This document shows positions 17,745 through 24,248 of a DNA stretch of 64,000 nucleotides, in pieces. Source of the stretch: Guyparkeria hydrothermalis (GTDB taxonomy: Bacteria; Pseudomonadota; Gammaproteobacteria; Halothiobacillales; Halothiobacillaceae); contig NZ_JAJSED010000001.1 in the NCBI RefSeq assembly GCF_023555385.1, positions 1,364,001-1,428,000 of the forward strand, in the 5' to 3' direction. The translations under genes were made by a program, and so were the position numbers. The notes under the pieces were generated by a model that saw only the letters and a list, made by a program, of their open reading frames with translations, did not search any database and was not told the DNA's origin. How positions within the stretch are numbered: the stretch's first letter is position 1; each line of letters begins with the position of its first letter.

Positions 17745-19268
17745 GTGCTCGAATTCTCGGTAAAGAGTGGCGCTCCGGAGAAACAGCGTACTGCCTGCCT
17801 AATCGTCGGCGTATTCGAGTCCCGGCGGCTTTCGGATGCGGCCGAGACCATCGACCGCGTCAGCGACGGGTTCATCACGGCGATCACACGGCGCGGGGAC
17901 ATGGACGGCGAACTGGGTGACACCCTGTTGCTGCATGGCGTGCCCAACATCCAGGCCGACCGGGTCATGCTGGTGGGCCTGGGCAAGGAACGCGAGCTGG
18001 ATACGCGTGGGCTGGTCAAGGCGACGCGCGCGGCTGTCGAGGCCCTACACCATCGGGGCACGGCCGAATGCGTCAGCCACCTCTCCGAAATCGACGTACG
18101 CGGCAGCAGCATGGAGCACGTCCTGCGGCAGAGCATCGTCGCGATCGACGATGCGCTATACCGCTTCGACGAACTGAAGACCGACCGTGAGCTCGGTCCG
18201 CGTCGACCTCTTCGCAAGGTCACCTTCATCCTGCCGACGCGTCGCGAACTGATGGAAGCCGAGCGTTACGTGCGCGAGGCCACCGCGATCAGCAACGGCA
18301 TGCGTATGGCGAAGAACCTCGCCAACATGCCGGGCAACCTGCTCACGCCCACCACCATGGCCGAGCATGCGCGCAAGATGACCGAGACCCACCTGCACCT
18401 CTCTGTCGAAGTGCTGGACCAGTCGCGCATGGAATCGCTGGGGATGAATGCCCTGCTCTCGGTGGCCAAAGGCAGCAGCGAGCCGCCGAAGATGATCGTG
18501 ATGGAGCACATGGGCGCGGACAGCGACACCCCGCCGATCGTGCTGGTCGGCAAGGGAGTCACCTTCGATTCCGGCGGCATCTCGCTCAAGCCGGGACCGG
18601 ACATGGACCAGATGAAGTTCGACATGGGCGGCGCGGCGGCCACCATCGGCGTGATGTCCGCGGTTGCCGAGATGCAGCTGCCCATCAACGTCGTCGGCAT
18701 CGTCCCCACCGTGGAGAACATGCCGGGCGGTGCGGCGCTCAAGCCGGGCGACGTGATCCGCAGCATGTCCGGGCAGACCATCGAGGTTCTGAACACCGAT
18801 GCCGAGGGCCGGCTGATTCTCTGCGACGCGCTGACCTACGCGGCCGGCTACAAGCCGGCAGCCATTGTCGACATCGCCACGCTCACCGGCGCCTGCATCG
18901 TCGCCCTGGGCCGTCACCCCAGCGGCCTGCTCTCCAACCACGACGCTCTCGCCCGGGAACTGCTCAGGGCAGGCGACACTGCCAATGACCGCGCCTGGCA
19001 GTTGCCGCTGTGGGACGAGTACCAGGACCAGCTGAAGAGCAACTTTGCCGACATGGCCAATATCGGTGGACGCGAAGGGGGAACCATCACCGCAGCCGCC
19101 TTCCTTTCACGCTTCGTGCGCGAACATCACTGGGCCCACCTCGACATTGCCGGCACTGCCTGGAAGACCGGCGAGGCGAAGGGCGCCACCGGCCGGCCGG
19201 TCCCGTTGCTCACCGAATTCCTGATGAACCGCGCTCGCCAGCAGCAGGAAGGGAACAACAACGGGTGA
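17745..19268 (+). CDS. pepA: Leucyl aminopeptidase PepA (M17)
   Basis: 507 residues when started at GTG 17745; this aligns the first residues (LEFSVKSGAPEKQR) with E. coli PepA, and GAGGA lies 8 nt upstream. PepA is a cytosolic hexameric dizinc/manganese aminopeptidase removing N-terminal residues; in E. coli it also binds DNA at cer sites and the carAB promoter. The metal-binding and catalytic motifs are intact: GKGVTFDSGGISLKPG, and NTDAEGRLILCDALTY in the C-terminal domain. Its terminator hairpin directly downstream has been split by an insertion sequence, so transcription probably continues to the IS left end. Confidence 0.96.
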   Translation: MLEFSVKSGAPEKQRTACLIVGVFESRRLSDAAETIDRVSDGFITAITRRGDMDGELGDTLLLHGVPNIQADRVMLVGLGKERELDTRGLVKATRAAVEALHHRGTAECVSHLSEIDVRGSSMEHVLRQSIVAIDDALYRFDELKTDRELGPRRPLRKVTFILPTRRELMEAERYVREATAISNGMRMAKNLANMPGNLLTPTTMAEHARKMTETHLHLSVEVLDQSRMESLGMNALLSVAKGSSEPPKMIVMEHMGADSDTPPIVLVGKGVTFDSGGISLKPGPDMDQMKFDMGGAAATIGVMSAVAEMQLPINVVGIVPTVENMPGGAALKPGDVIRSMSGQTIEVLNTDAEGRLILCDALTYAAGYKPAAIVDIATLTGACIVALGRHPSGLLSNHDALARELLRAGDTANDRAWQLPLWDEYQDQLKSNFADMANIGGREGGTITAAAFLSRFVREHHWAHLDIAGTAWKTGEAKGATGRPVPLLTEFLMNRARQQQEGNNNG

Positions 19269-19307
19269 TCCGCCTGACCAGGGCTCATGGAAGGCCCTGA
19301 AACGAAG

Positions 19308-19317
19308 AACGCCCCCG
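19308..19317 (+). terminator. Left arm of the interrupted pepA terminator
   Basis: AACGCCCCCG forms the 5' arm of a hairpin whose 3' arm (CGGGGGCGTT) is now at 20781-20790, on the far side of the insertion sequence. Removing the IS and one TCAT copy restores a 10-bp stem with loop GTCAT followed by TTTTGT. Confidence 0.85.
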
Positions 19318-19318
19318 G

Positions 19319-19322
19319 TCAT
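19319..19322 (+). repeat. 4-bp target-site duplication (TCAT), left copy
   Basis: TCAT here is repeated at 20777-20780 immediately outside the right terminal repeat. IS150-group elements usually create 3-4 bp duplications. Confidence 0.8.
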
Positions 19323-19330
19323 TGAAGTGA

Positions 19331-19366
19331 CCCCTGTCAGTTGGACAACAGTCCAACTGACAGGGG
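19331..19366 (+). promoter_or_regulatory. 16-bp perfect hairpin at the IS left end covering the transposase ribosome site
   Basis: Arms CCCCTGTCAGTTGGAC (19331-19346) and GTCCAACTGACAGGGG (19351-19366) flank loop AACA, then TTTCTTT and the orfA ATG (19374). The only ribosome-binding sequence, AGGGG at 19362-19366, is the end of the 3' arm. RNA read in from pepA would fold and hide it; the T-rich stretch could also terminate. A transcript starting inside the element downstream of the first arm would escape. By analogy, IS10 and IS50 protect themselves from external transcription in this way. Confidence 0.75.
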
Positions 19367-19373
19367 TTTCTTT

Positions 19374-19907
19374 ATGACCAAGTATTCGGAGTCATTCCGG
19401 CTCGCCGTCGTGCAGCACTATCAACAATCATCAGAAGGCAGCACCGCGACGGCAAGGCGGTTCGGTATCGACAGCGGGAGTGTTCGACGATGGTCGGCGG
19501 CTTATGAAGAGCATGGGCCGGAAGGCCTTCGCTGCGCAGGTGCCCGCTATTCGGCAACGTTCAAGCGTCAGGTGCTATCCACGATGGAATCGGAAGGGTG
19601 GTCCGTGCGGCACACCTGTGCGATGTTCAAGATTGCGGCATCGACCACGGTGCGCAAATGGCAGCGTGACTTTGTCCAGGGTGGGATGGCAGCGCTGGAG
19701 TCCAAACGCAGCAAGAGGCGCACTCTCATGGCCAAGCACAAACCTCATTCGCCACCGTTACCCGAACGCCGCAAGGCCACGGAAAACATGACGACGGACG
19801 AGCTGCATGAGCGCTTGGCCTATCTTGAGGCGGAGAATGCTTATCTAAAAAAGCTGAAAGCCTTGGCCCAGGAAAAGCGATCCGCCGAGAAGAAAAGGCG
19901 CGACTGA
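19374..19907 (+). CDS. IS3-family transposase OrfA (helix-turn-helix subunit)
   Basis: 177 residues. The N-terminal half holds two helix-turn-helix modules (YSESFRLAVVQHY...TARRFGIDSGSVRRW, and a second with TFKRQVL...AMFKIAASTTVRKW). The C-terminus is a leucine-zipper-like coiled coil (ELHERLAYLEAENAYLKKLKAL), typical of OrfA in the IS150 subgroup. OrfA binds terminal repeats and modulates transposition. The start was put at the ATG following the left-end hairpin. Near the end it contains the slippery heptamer where ribosomes can slip to the OrfB frame. Confidence 0.93.
   Translation: MTKYSESFRLAVVQHYQQSSEGSTATARRFGIDSGSVRRWSAAYEEHGPEGLRCAGARYSATFKRQVLSTMESEGWSVRHTCAMFKIAASTTVRKWQRDFVQGGMAALESKRSKRRTLMAKHKPHSPPLPERRKATENMTTDELHERLAYLEAENAYLKKLKALAQEKRSAEKKRRD
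19847..19853 (+). other. A AAA AAG ribosomal slippery site (programmed -1 frameshift)
   Basis: In the orfA frame the codons read CTA AAA AAG. Slipping back one base at AAAAAAG continues in the orfB frame, which is open from here to 20746, giving an OrfAB fusion transposase. This is the known frameshift motif of IS150-type elements. Confidence 0.85.
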
Positions 19908-19942
19908 TCACCGAACTGAGACCAAGGCACGCCCTCAAGTGG

Positions 19943-20746
19943 TTGCTCAAGGCAGCCCGAATGGCTCGCAGCGTGTATTACTACTGGCTGAGAGCCTCCC
20001 GCCGGCCGGAGCGATATGCCGATGAGAAGCGGCACATCGCCGCCATCTTTCATCGGCACAAGGGGCGTTACGGATACCGCCGTATCACCTGGACCCTACG
20101 CCGTCAGGGACGGCCGCTGAACCACAAGACCGTGCAACGCCTGATGGGGCAATTGGGCTTGGCTTCCCGCATTCGCCCGAAACGGTATCGCTCATACCGT
20201 GGCGAGGAGGGCCTGGCAGCCCCGAACCATCTCAGGCGTCGCTTCGAGACGGACCGGCCCAACCACAAGTGGGTCACCGACGTGACCGAGTTCAAGGTTC
20301 GGGGTGAGCGCGTCTACCTATCGCCGGTTCTGGATCTCTACAACCAGGAGATTGTCGCCTACGAAATCGCACGCAGCCCTCGATTGCCGCTGGTCATGAC
20401 GATGCTAGACCGGGCCTTGAGGCGCCTGAATGCGGGTGAGGCGCCGATGTTGCACTCCGATCAGGGGTGGCAGTACCGGATGGCCCCTTACCGACAGACG
20501 CTACACCGACATGGCATCGAGCTGAGCATGTCCCGAAGGGGCAATTGCCTCGACAACGCCGTCATGGAGAATTTCTTCGGGATTCTGAAGACGGAATGCT
20601 TCCATGGGCAGCGGTTCAGTAGCGTCGAGTCGTTCGTCGCCGAGCTCAAGCGCTACATCCACTACTACAACCACGACCGGATCAAGGACAAACTAAAAGG
20701 CCTGAGCCCCGTGGAATACAGGACTCAGGCCTTGGTGCCCGGCTAA
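19943..20746 (+). CDS. IS3-family transposase OrfB (DDE integrase catalytic domain)
   Basis: 267 residues if counted from the first possible TTG start; it is more likely translated as the second half of an OrfAB frameshift product, because its frame is open back to 19853. It contains an HTH_21-type segment (KRHIAAIFHRHKGRYGYRRI), then an rve integrase core with the catalytic triad: Asp in KWVTDVTEF, Asp in LHSDQGWQY, and Glu in NAVMENFFGILKTE, with the usual 35-residue spacing. The K/R residue seven positions after Glu is present. No stop or frameshift damages the gene. Confidence 0.93.
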   Translation: MLKAARMARSVYYYWLRASRRPERYADEKRHIAAIFHRHKGRYGYRRITWTLRRQGRPLNHKTVQRLMGQLGLASRIRPKRYRSYRGEEGLAAPNHLRRRFETDRPNHKWVTDVTEFKVRGERVYLSPVLDLYNQEIVAYEIARSPRLPLVMTMLDRALRRLNAGEAPMLHSDQGWQYRMAPYRQTLHRHGIELSMSRRGNCLDNAVMENFFGILKTECFHGQRFSSVESFVAELKRYIHYYNHDRIKDKLKGLSPVEYRTQALVPG

Positions 20747-20780
20747 CTAACCGTCCAACTTTTGGGGGTCAGTTCATCAT

Positions 20781-20792
20781 CGGGGGCGTTTT
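20781..20792 (+). terminator. Right arm and T-tract of the interrupted pepA terminator
   Basis: CGGGGGCGTT followed by TTGTGT is the complement of AACGCCCCCG at 19308-19317. It now lies after the IS right end and can no longer fold with its partner in a normal-sized loop. Confidence 0.85.
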
Positions 20793-20820
20793 GTGTCGGG
20801 CCGGAAAAAAATGGGGCGGA

Positions 20821-21342
20821 TCAGCCCTGCTCAGCGGCACGCGCCAAATTACGGCGTCGCTGCTGGCGCTTTCGCTCCGGCAGATTCTCGTAGAGCCGAT
20901 CACGCAGGGCGATCATGAAGCGCTCCACATCCTGAATGCTCACGCCGGGAACATCCACCTCGGTGAAAGTGCGGGCATAGAGCTTCTCGGCACTGGCACG
21001 TATCTCGTCGATCAGCGGCAGGGCGCGTTCGGTCAGACGGATGATCTTGCAGCGGCGATCGGTACCGCACTGGACCCGCTCGACCCACTCATCGCGTGAC
21101 AGGCGATCGACCATGGCAACCAGCGACGGGCCCTCGATACCCAGCTCCTCGGCCAATTCCGACTGGATGAGGCCCTCGGGATACAGCGACAAAATCGCCA
21201 TCGTCCGCCACTTGGCCTGACTCAAGCCGTGGTGGGCAAGCTCATGATCAAGCAGCTGGCGCCACAACTGGTCGACGCGGTGCAGCAGCACCGGCACGCG
21301 GTCCTCGGCACAGATGTCGAATTCGGTTTTCAAGTCGGCCAT
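20821..21342 (-). CDS. MarR/SlyA-family transcriptional regulator
   Basis: 173 residues. A winged helix-turn-helix domain is visible: LSQAKWRTMAIL, GLIQSELAEELGIEGPSLVAMVDRL as the recognition region, and the wing DRRCKIIRLTERA. This layout is closest to SlyA within MarR. Dimeric regulators of this type respond to small molecules and control efflux, stress or virulence genes, and usually their own gene. The start was set at the ATG with AAGGGG 8 nt upstream. A SlyA-like palindrome lies about 90 bp upstream of the start. It is convergent with the IS; the target genes are unknown. Confidence 0.88.
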   Translation of the reverse strand: MADLKTEFDICAEDRVPVLLHRVDQLWRQLLDHELAHHGLSQAKWRTMAILSLYPEGLIQSELAEELGIEGPSLVAMVDRLSRDEWVERVQCGTDRRCKIIRLTERALPLIDEIRASAEKLYARTFTEVDVPGVSIQDVERFMIALRDRLYENLPERKRQQRRRNLARAAEQG

Positions 21343-21432
21343 GCGGGGCCCCTTCGTGGGAGGGAAACGGTCTTGTCCGGACGTCCTGACCGGGACATTC
21401 ATTCTGCCACCCCGGCCCGGCCCCTCCAACTA

Positions 21433-21445
21433 TTAGCCTTGCTAA
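21433..21445. promoter_or_regulatory. Candidate SlyA/MarR operator TTAGC-CTT-GCTAA
   Basis: A perfect 5-bp dyad TTAGC/GCTAA with a 3-nt spacer, in the upstream region of the MarR-type gene. The published SlyA consensus is TTAGCAAGCTAA, with a 2-nt centre; the arms match completely and the spacing differs by one base. Probable autoregulatory site. Confidence 0.5.
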
Positions 21446-21463
21446 CGTCGTGTTTGCAGCCAC

Positions 21464-21500
21464 AAAAAAACCGCCTCGCTGCCCGAAGACAGAAGGCGGT
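21464..21500 (-). terminator. Terminator after rpoS
   Basis: On the minus strand ACCGCCT (21500-21494) pairs with AGGCGGT (21476-21470), with an inner loop, and TTTTTTTGTG follows. Confidence 0.85.
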
Positions 21501-21544
21501 CAGGCCTCACCAGGCTCCATCTGGCCGCCGAAGCGGCCGGAGAG

Positions 21545-22546
21545 TCATTCGCTGAAGATGACGTCGGACGTCACGCCCTCGTTGACGGCAAACTGCTTGA
21601 GGCGGCGCACCGCCTCGAGTTGGATCTGGCGGACCCGCTCGCGGGTACAACCGAGCAAGCTGCCCACCTGCTCGAGGGTGGCCGGCTCGTGGCCACGCAG
21701 ACCGTAGCGGCGCATGAGCACCTCGCGCTGCTTGCCTTCGAGCTTGTCGATCAGCCGGTCGAGCAGCTGCAGCACACCGTTGTCCTGCAATTCGTCCTCG
21801 GGCAGCTGGCTGTTCTCGTCGGGCACCATGTCCAGCAGCGAGAACTCGCCGTCACCCTTGAGCGGGCTGTCGAACGACGACTCGCGCTCGTTGTACGACA
21901 TCACCTTGAGTACGTCCTTGACCGGCTTTTCCAGATGCTCGGCGATCTGCTCGGGGCGCACGTCGCCGTTCTGGTTCTGCGCGATTCGACGCGCGGCGCG
22001 GTTGTAGGAATGCACTTCCTTGACCACGTGCACCGGCAGGCGCACCGTCCGCGCCTGGTTCATCAGGGCGCGTTCGATGGTCTGACGGATCCACCAGGTC
22101 GCGTAGGTCGAGAAGCGGAAACCACGCTCGGGGTCGAACTTCTCGACCGCTCGCATCAGACCGAGGTTGCCCTCCTCGATCAGGTCGAGAAGGTCGAGGC
22201 CACGATTGATGTAACGGCGGGCAAGCTTGATGACCAGTCGCAGGTTGCAGACGATCATCTTCTGACGTGCCCACTCTTCACCGGCCTGGGCGCGGCGAGC
22301 GTAGTCGACCTCCTCGGCCGGTGTCAGCAGTCGTTCGGTCTCGACATCCTTCAGGTAAAGTCGGACCGGATCCGGAGATTCCGAGTCATCCACATTGAAG
22401 TTGCGGGCGAATTCTGCCGCTTCCGGCGCGCTCTCCCGACGAGCCGCTCGAGGGTCGGTCGCCGGGGTGGCCGGGTCGGCAGCCAGCTCGTCCACCTTGC
22501 TGGGCTCGACCTGGGGAATGCTGTCGTGAACGATTGCCTGTGCCAT
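21545..22546 (-). CDS. rpoS: RNA polymerase sigma factor RpoS (sigma-38)
   Basis: 333 residues, the normal RpoS length. Contains region 1.2 (DPVRLYLKDVETERLLTPAEE), region 2 (NLRLVIKLARRYINRGLDLLDLIEEGNLGLMRAVEKFDPERGFRFSTYATWWIRQ), region 3 and a region 4 helix-turn-helix (TLEQVGSLLGCTRERVRQIQ). The linker after region 2.4 (VHVVKEVHSYNRAARR) and the absence of region 1.1 separate it from RpoD. It directs stationary-phase and general stress transcription. The start was set at ATG 22546 with AGGGA upstream. It follows nlpD as in other gammaproteobacteria, but with a 304-bp structured leader between the genes. Confidence 0.95.
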   Translation of the reverse strand: MAQAIVHDSIPQVEPSKVDELAADPATPATDPRAARRESAPEAAEFARNFNVDDSESPDPVRLYLKDVETERLLTPAEEVDYARRAQAGEEWARQKMIVCNLRLVIKLARRYINRGLDLLDLIEEGNLGLMRAVEKFDPERGFRFSTYATWWIRQTIERALMNQARTVRLPVHVVKEVHSYNRAARRIAQNQNGDVRPEQIAEHLEKPVKDVLKVMSYNERESSFDSPLKGDGEFSLLDMVPDENSQLPEDELQDNGVLQLLDRLIDKLEGKQREVLMRRYGLRGHEPATLEQVGSLLGCTRERVRQIQLEAVRRLKQFAVNEGVTSDVIFSE

Positions 22547-22630
22547 GTCGTGTCCCTCGCTCGATTGCGCTGTTGCCGAAACGATCTGTGTACAACCTTT
22601 GCACAGTGAGATGAGGCGATCAATCCCCAC

Positions 22631-22665
22631 GAAATCGAATAAAACAACATGACATATTCGATTTC
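22631..22665. repeat. 11-bp perfect inverted repeat in the rpoS leader
   Basis: GAAATCGAATA (22631-22641) and TATTCGATTTC (22655-22665) are exact complements separated by 13 nt. It lies 85-119 nt before the rpoS start codon, and could be an RNA stem-loop or a regulator dimer site. Confidence 0.8.
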
Positions 22666-22726
22666 TTGAGATCATTTACCCTGAGAGGCTCGAAGTCGGC
22701 CAGGAATGCGTTTGGCCGGCCCGATT

Positions 22727-22745
22727 CATGTACAAGACATGTACA
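22727..22745. repeat. Direct repeat CATGTACA x2, one helical turn apart
   Basis: CATGTACA at 22727-22734 and 22738-22745 are spaced 11 bp start to start, so both face the same side of the helix. Each contains the palindrome TGTACA, found again at 22589-22594. Confidence 0.65.
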
Positions 22746-22784
22746 CGCATATATAACTTGCGTAACGGGCGGCCCCATTCAGGG

Positions 22785-22801
22785 CATGTCCCTTGGACAT
22801 G
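22785..22801. repeat. Inverted repeat CATGTCC-CTT-GGACATG
   Basis: Perfect 7-bp arms with a 3-nt centre, 50 bp after the nlpD stop on the minus strand. The size fits a regulator operator or a very short hairpin. Confidence 0.65.
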
Positions 22802-22850
22802 GACACGGGTCAAACGTTTTCAAGAGCAGGCGGCGACCACCGAGGGGGGA

Positions 22851-23630
22851 TCAGGGCAGGTAGCGCTCCGGGTCGACCGGCTTGCCCTGTCGGCGGATCT
22901 GGAACAGCAGGTGTCCACCCTTGTCGGGCTGGCGATGGTCACGCGGGCCGACCCGGGCGATCGTTTCGCCCCGCCGAACCTGCTGCCCCTCCGATACGGA
23001 CAGACTCTTGTTGTAGGCGTAGGCCGACAGCCACTGGGCGTTGTGCTTGACGATAACGAGGTTGCCATAGCCAGGCAGGCCGTCGCCCGAATAGACCACC
23101 TTGCCCGCGGCAGCGGCCCGAACCGGCGTATCGACGCGCGCCGCAAGGATCAAACCCTTCTGCGCCGGCGCGCCTTCCGAGAAGCGATGCAGCACCTTGC
23201 CCTCCAGTGGCCAGCGCCAGTTGACCGGCGAAGCGGCCGGTGAGGGTCGCGACACCCTCACGGCTGTCGAGGAGTCGGCCTTCCGGCTGGGCGCGGCGAC
23301 CGAGCGCGACGGCGACCGTGACGTCGATCCCGCGCTGTTCGGCGGACTCAAGCGCAGCCGCTGTCCGATGCGCAGGTGCCGAGGGTTGGATATCCCGTTC
23401 CAGCGCGCCAGTCGCTGCCAGTCGACATCGTTGGCCACGGCGATGGAATAGAGGGTGTCGCCCCCCTTGACGTAATAGACCGGCTGCCCCTGCTCCCAGC
23501 TGCGGTAGTCGGTGGAGGAGGCACAACCGGCAAGCAGGAACACCACCGCGAATGCCGCCAGCAACCTCGACCAGCGGGGCGCCAGACTCGACGGGATACG
23601 GCACTCGCGGGCTGGCAGGCCGGTACGCAT
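22851..23630 (-). CDS. nlpD: NlpD-like lipoprotein with LysM and degenerate M23 (LytM) domain
   Basis: 259 residues. A lipoprotein signal peptide with lipobox LLAGC (Cys about 35), a LysM domain (VKGGDTLYSIAVANDVDWQRLARWNGI, about 53-95), a serine/arginine-rich linker, and a C-terminal M23-like domain. The zinc ligands of active M23 enzymes are absent: QKGLILAAR replaces HxGxD, and HLLFQIR replaces HxH. This is expected for NlpD/EnvC-type proteins, which activate periplasmic amidases instead of cutting peptidoglycan. It probably activates AmiC encoded at 51850. Position just before rpoS is conserved. The yqaA stop lies 3 bp upstream. Confidence 0.88.
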   Translation of the reverse strand: MRTGLPARECRIPSSLAPRWSRLLAAFAVVFLLAGCASSTDYRSWEQGQPVYYVKGGDTLYSIAVANDVDWQRLARWNGISNPRHLRIGQRLRLSPPNSAGSTSRSPSRSVAAPSRKADSSTAVRVSRPSPAASPVNWRWPLEGKVLHRFSEGAPAQKGLILAARVDTPVRAAAAGKVVYSGDGLPGYGNLVIVKHNAQWLSAYAYNKSLSVSEGQQVRRGETIARVGPRDHRQPDKGGHLLFQIRRQGKPVDPERYLP

Positions 23631-23633
23631 GGC

Positions 23634-24215
23634 TTACATCGTCTGCCAGATTCCGATGGCCATCAGCAGCAAGGCCACGAACAGCCAGCCGAGCCACTCG
23701 ATGTACTGTCGGAGCTTCGGCGCGACGCGCGGACCGGCCCAGGCCACCAGCCCCGAGACGAGAAAGAAACGTGCACCTCGACCGACGAATGAGGCGAGGA
23801 CGAATCCCAGTGGATTCATGGCCATGGCGCCGGCGGCGATGGTGAAGACCTTGTAGGGGATCGGCGAAAAGCCGGCGACCAGCACCGCCCAGAAACCCCA
23901 GGCAGCGAACCATTCGCGCGCGCGCTCGAAGCCTGCCGCGTAATGGGATTCGGCCAGCCAGGGCTGGATCGCCTCGATCGCCCACAGTCCGATCAGATAA
24001 CCCAGCAACCCGCCGAGCACGCTGCCTGCCGTGGCGATCAGGGCAAACCCCCACCAGCAGCGTGGCCGCGCGAGGGTCATCGGCATGAGCATCACGTCCG
24101 GTGGCACGGGGAAGACCGAGGATTCGGCAAAGCTCAATACGCCGAGCACGGCCGGCCCGCGGCGGTGGGCGGACCAGGCCAGGACACGGTCGTAGAGCGG
24201 GCCAAACAGCCTCAT
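23634..24215 (-). CDS. yqaA: YqaA-family membrane protein (DedA/SNARE-associated superfamily)
   Basis: 193 residues. Polytopic inner-membrane protein with the DedA/VTT-type pattern: SFAESSVFPVPPDVML near the N-terminus, GSVLGGLLGYLIG in the second helix, and a re-entrant FSPIPYKVFTIAAGAMAMN loop. Members are thought to act as lipid scramblases or transporters; YqaA itself has no proven activity. The start was placed at the ATG with GAGG 5 nt upstream; a GTG two codons earlier is less likely. It sits between pcm and nlpD, apparently in the same transcript. Confidence 0.88.
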   Translation of the reverse strand: MRLFGPLYDRVLAWSAHRRGPAVLGVLSFAESSVFPVPPDVMLMPMTLARPRCWWGFALIATAGSVLGGLLGYLIGLWAIEAIQPWLAESHYAAGFERAREWFAAWGFWAVLVAGFSPIPYKVFTIAAGAMAMNPLGFVLASFVGRGARFFLVSGLVAWAGPRVAPKLRQYIEWLGWLFVALLLMAIGIWQTM

Positions 24216-24248
24216 GCGCACCTCACGCCAACAGGGTCATGCCGCGGA

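Larger units (their letters stand above)
19323..20776 (+). mobile_element. Complete IS3-family insertion sequence (IS150-like)
   Basis: 1454 bp. Imperfect 24-bp terminal inverted repeats begin with TGAA: TGAAGTGACCCC...AGTTGGAC on the left (19323-19346) and its complement on the right (20753-20776), 19 of 24 identical. Flanking TCAT (19319-19322 and 20777-20780) is a 4-bp target duplication. It carries two overlapping transposase frames joined by an A6G slippery site, the IS3-family arrangement. Both frames and both ends are intact, suggesting a recent, possibly active copy. It inserted exactly into the loop of the pepA terminator. I cannot tell whether other copies exist in the genome. Confidence 0.93.
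22547..22850 (-). promoter_or_regulatory. 304-bp nlpD-rpoS intergenic region (rpoS leader/promoter region)
   Basis: No gene is seen. It is noticeably richer in A+T than its neighbours and full of dyads: an 11-bp inverted repeat at 22631-22665, two CATGTACA copies 11 bp apart at 22727-22745, another TGTACA at 22589-22594, and CATGTCC-CTT-GGACATG at 22785-22801. On the minus strand a TATATA sequence near 22750 could be a minus-10 element. The region probably holds the rpoS promoter, operators and an untranslated leader able to fold. Confidence 0.6.

Noticed and set aside
19320-19322. A 3-bp target duplication for the IS
   Set aside because: Allowing the ends to begin with TGAA gives 24-bp terminal repeats and a 4-bp TCAT duplication, which also restores a perfect terminator, so the 4-bp solution is preferred.
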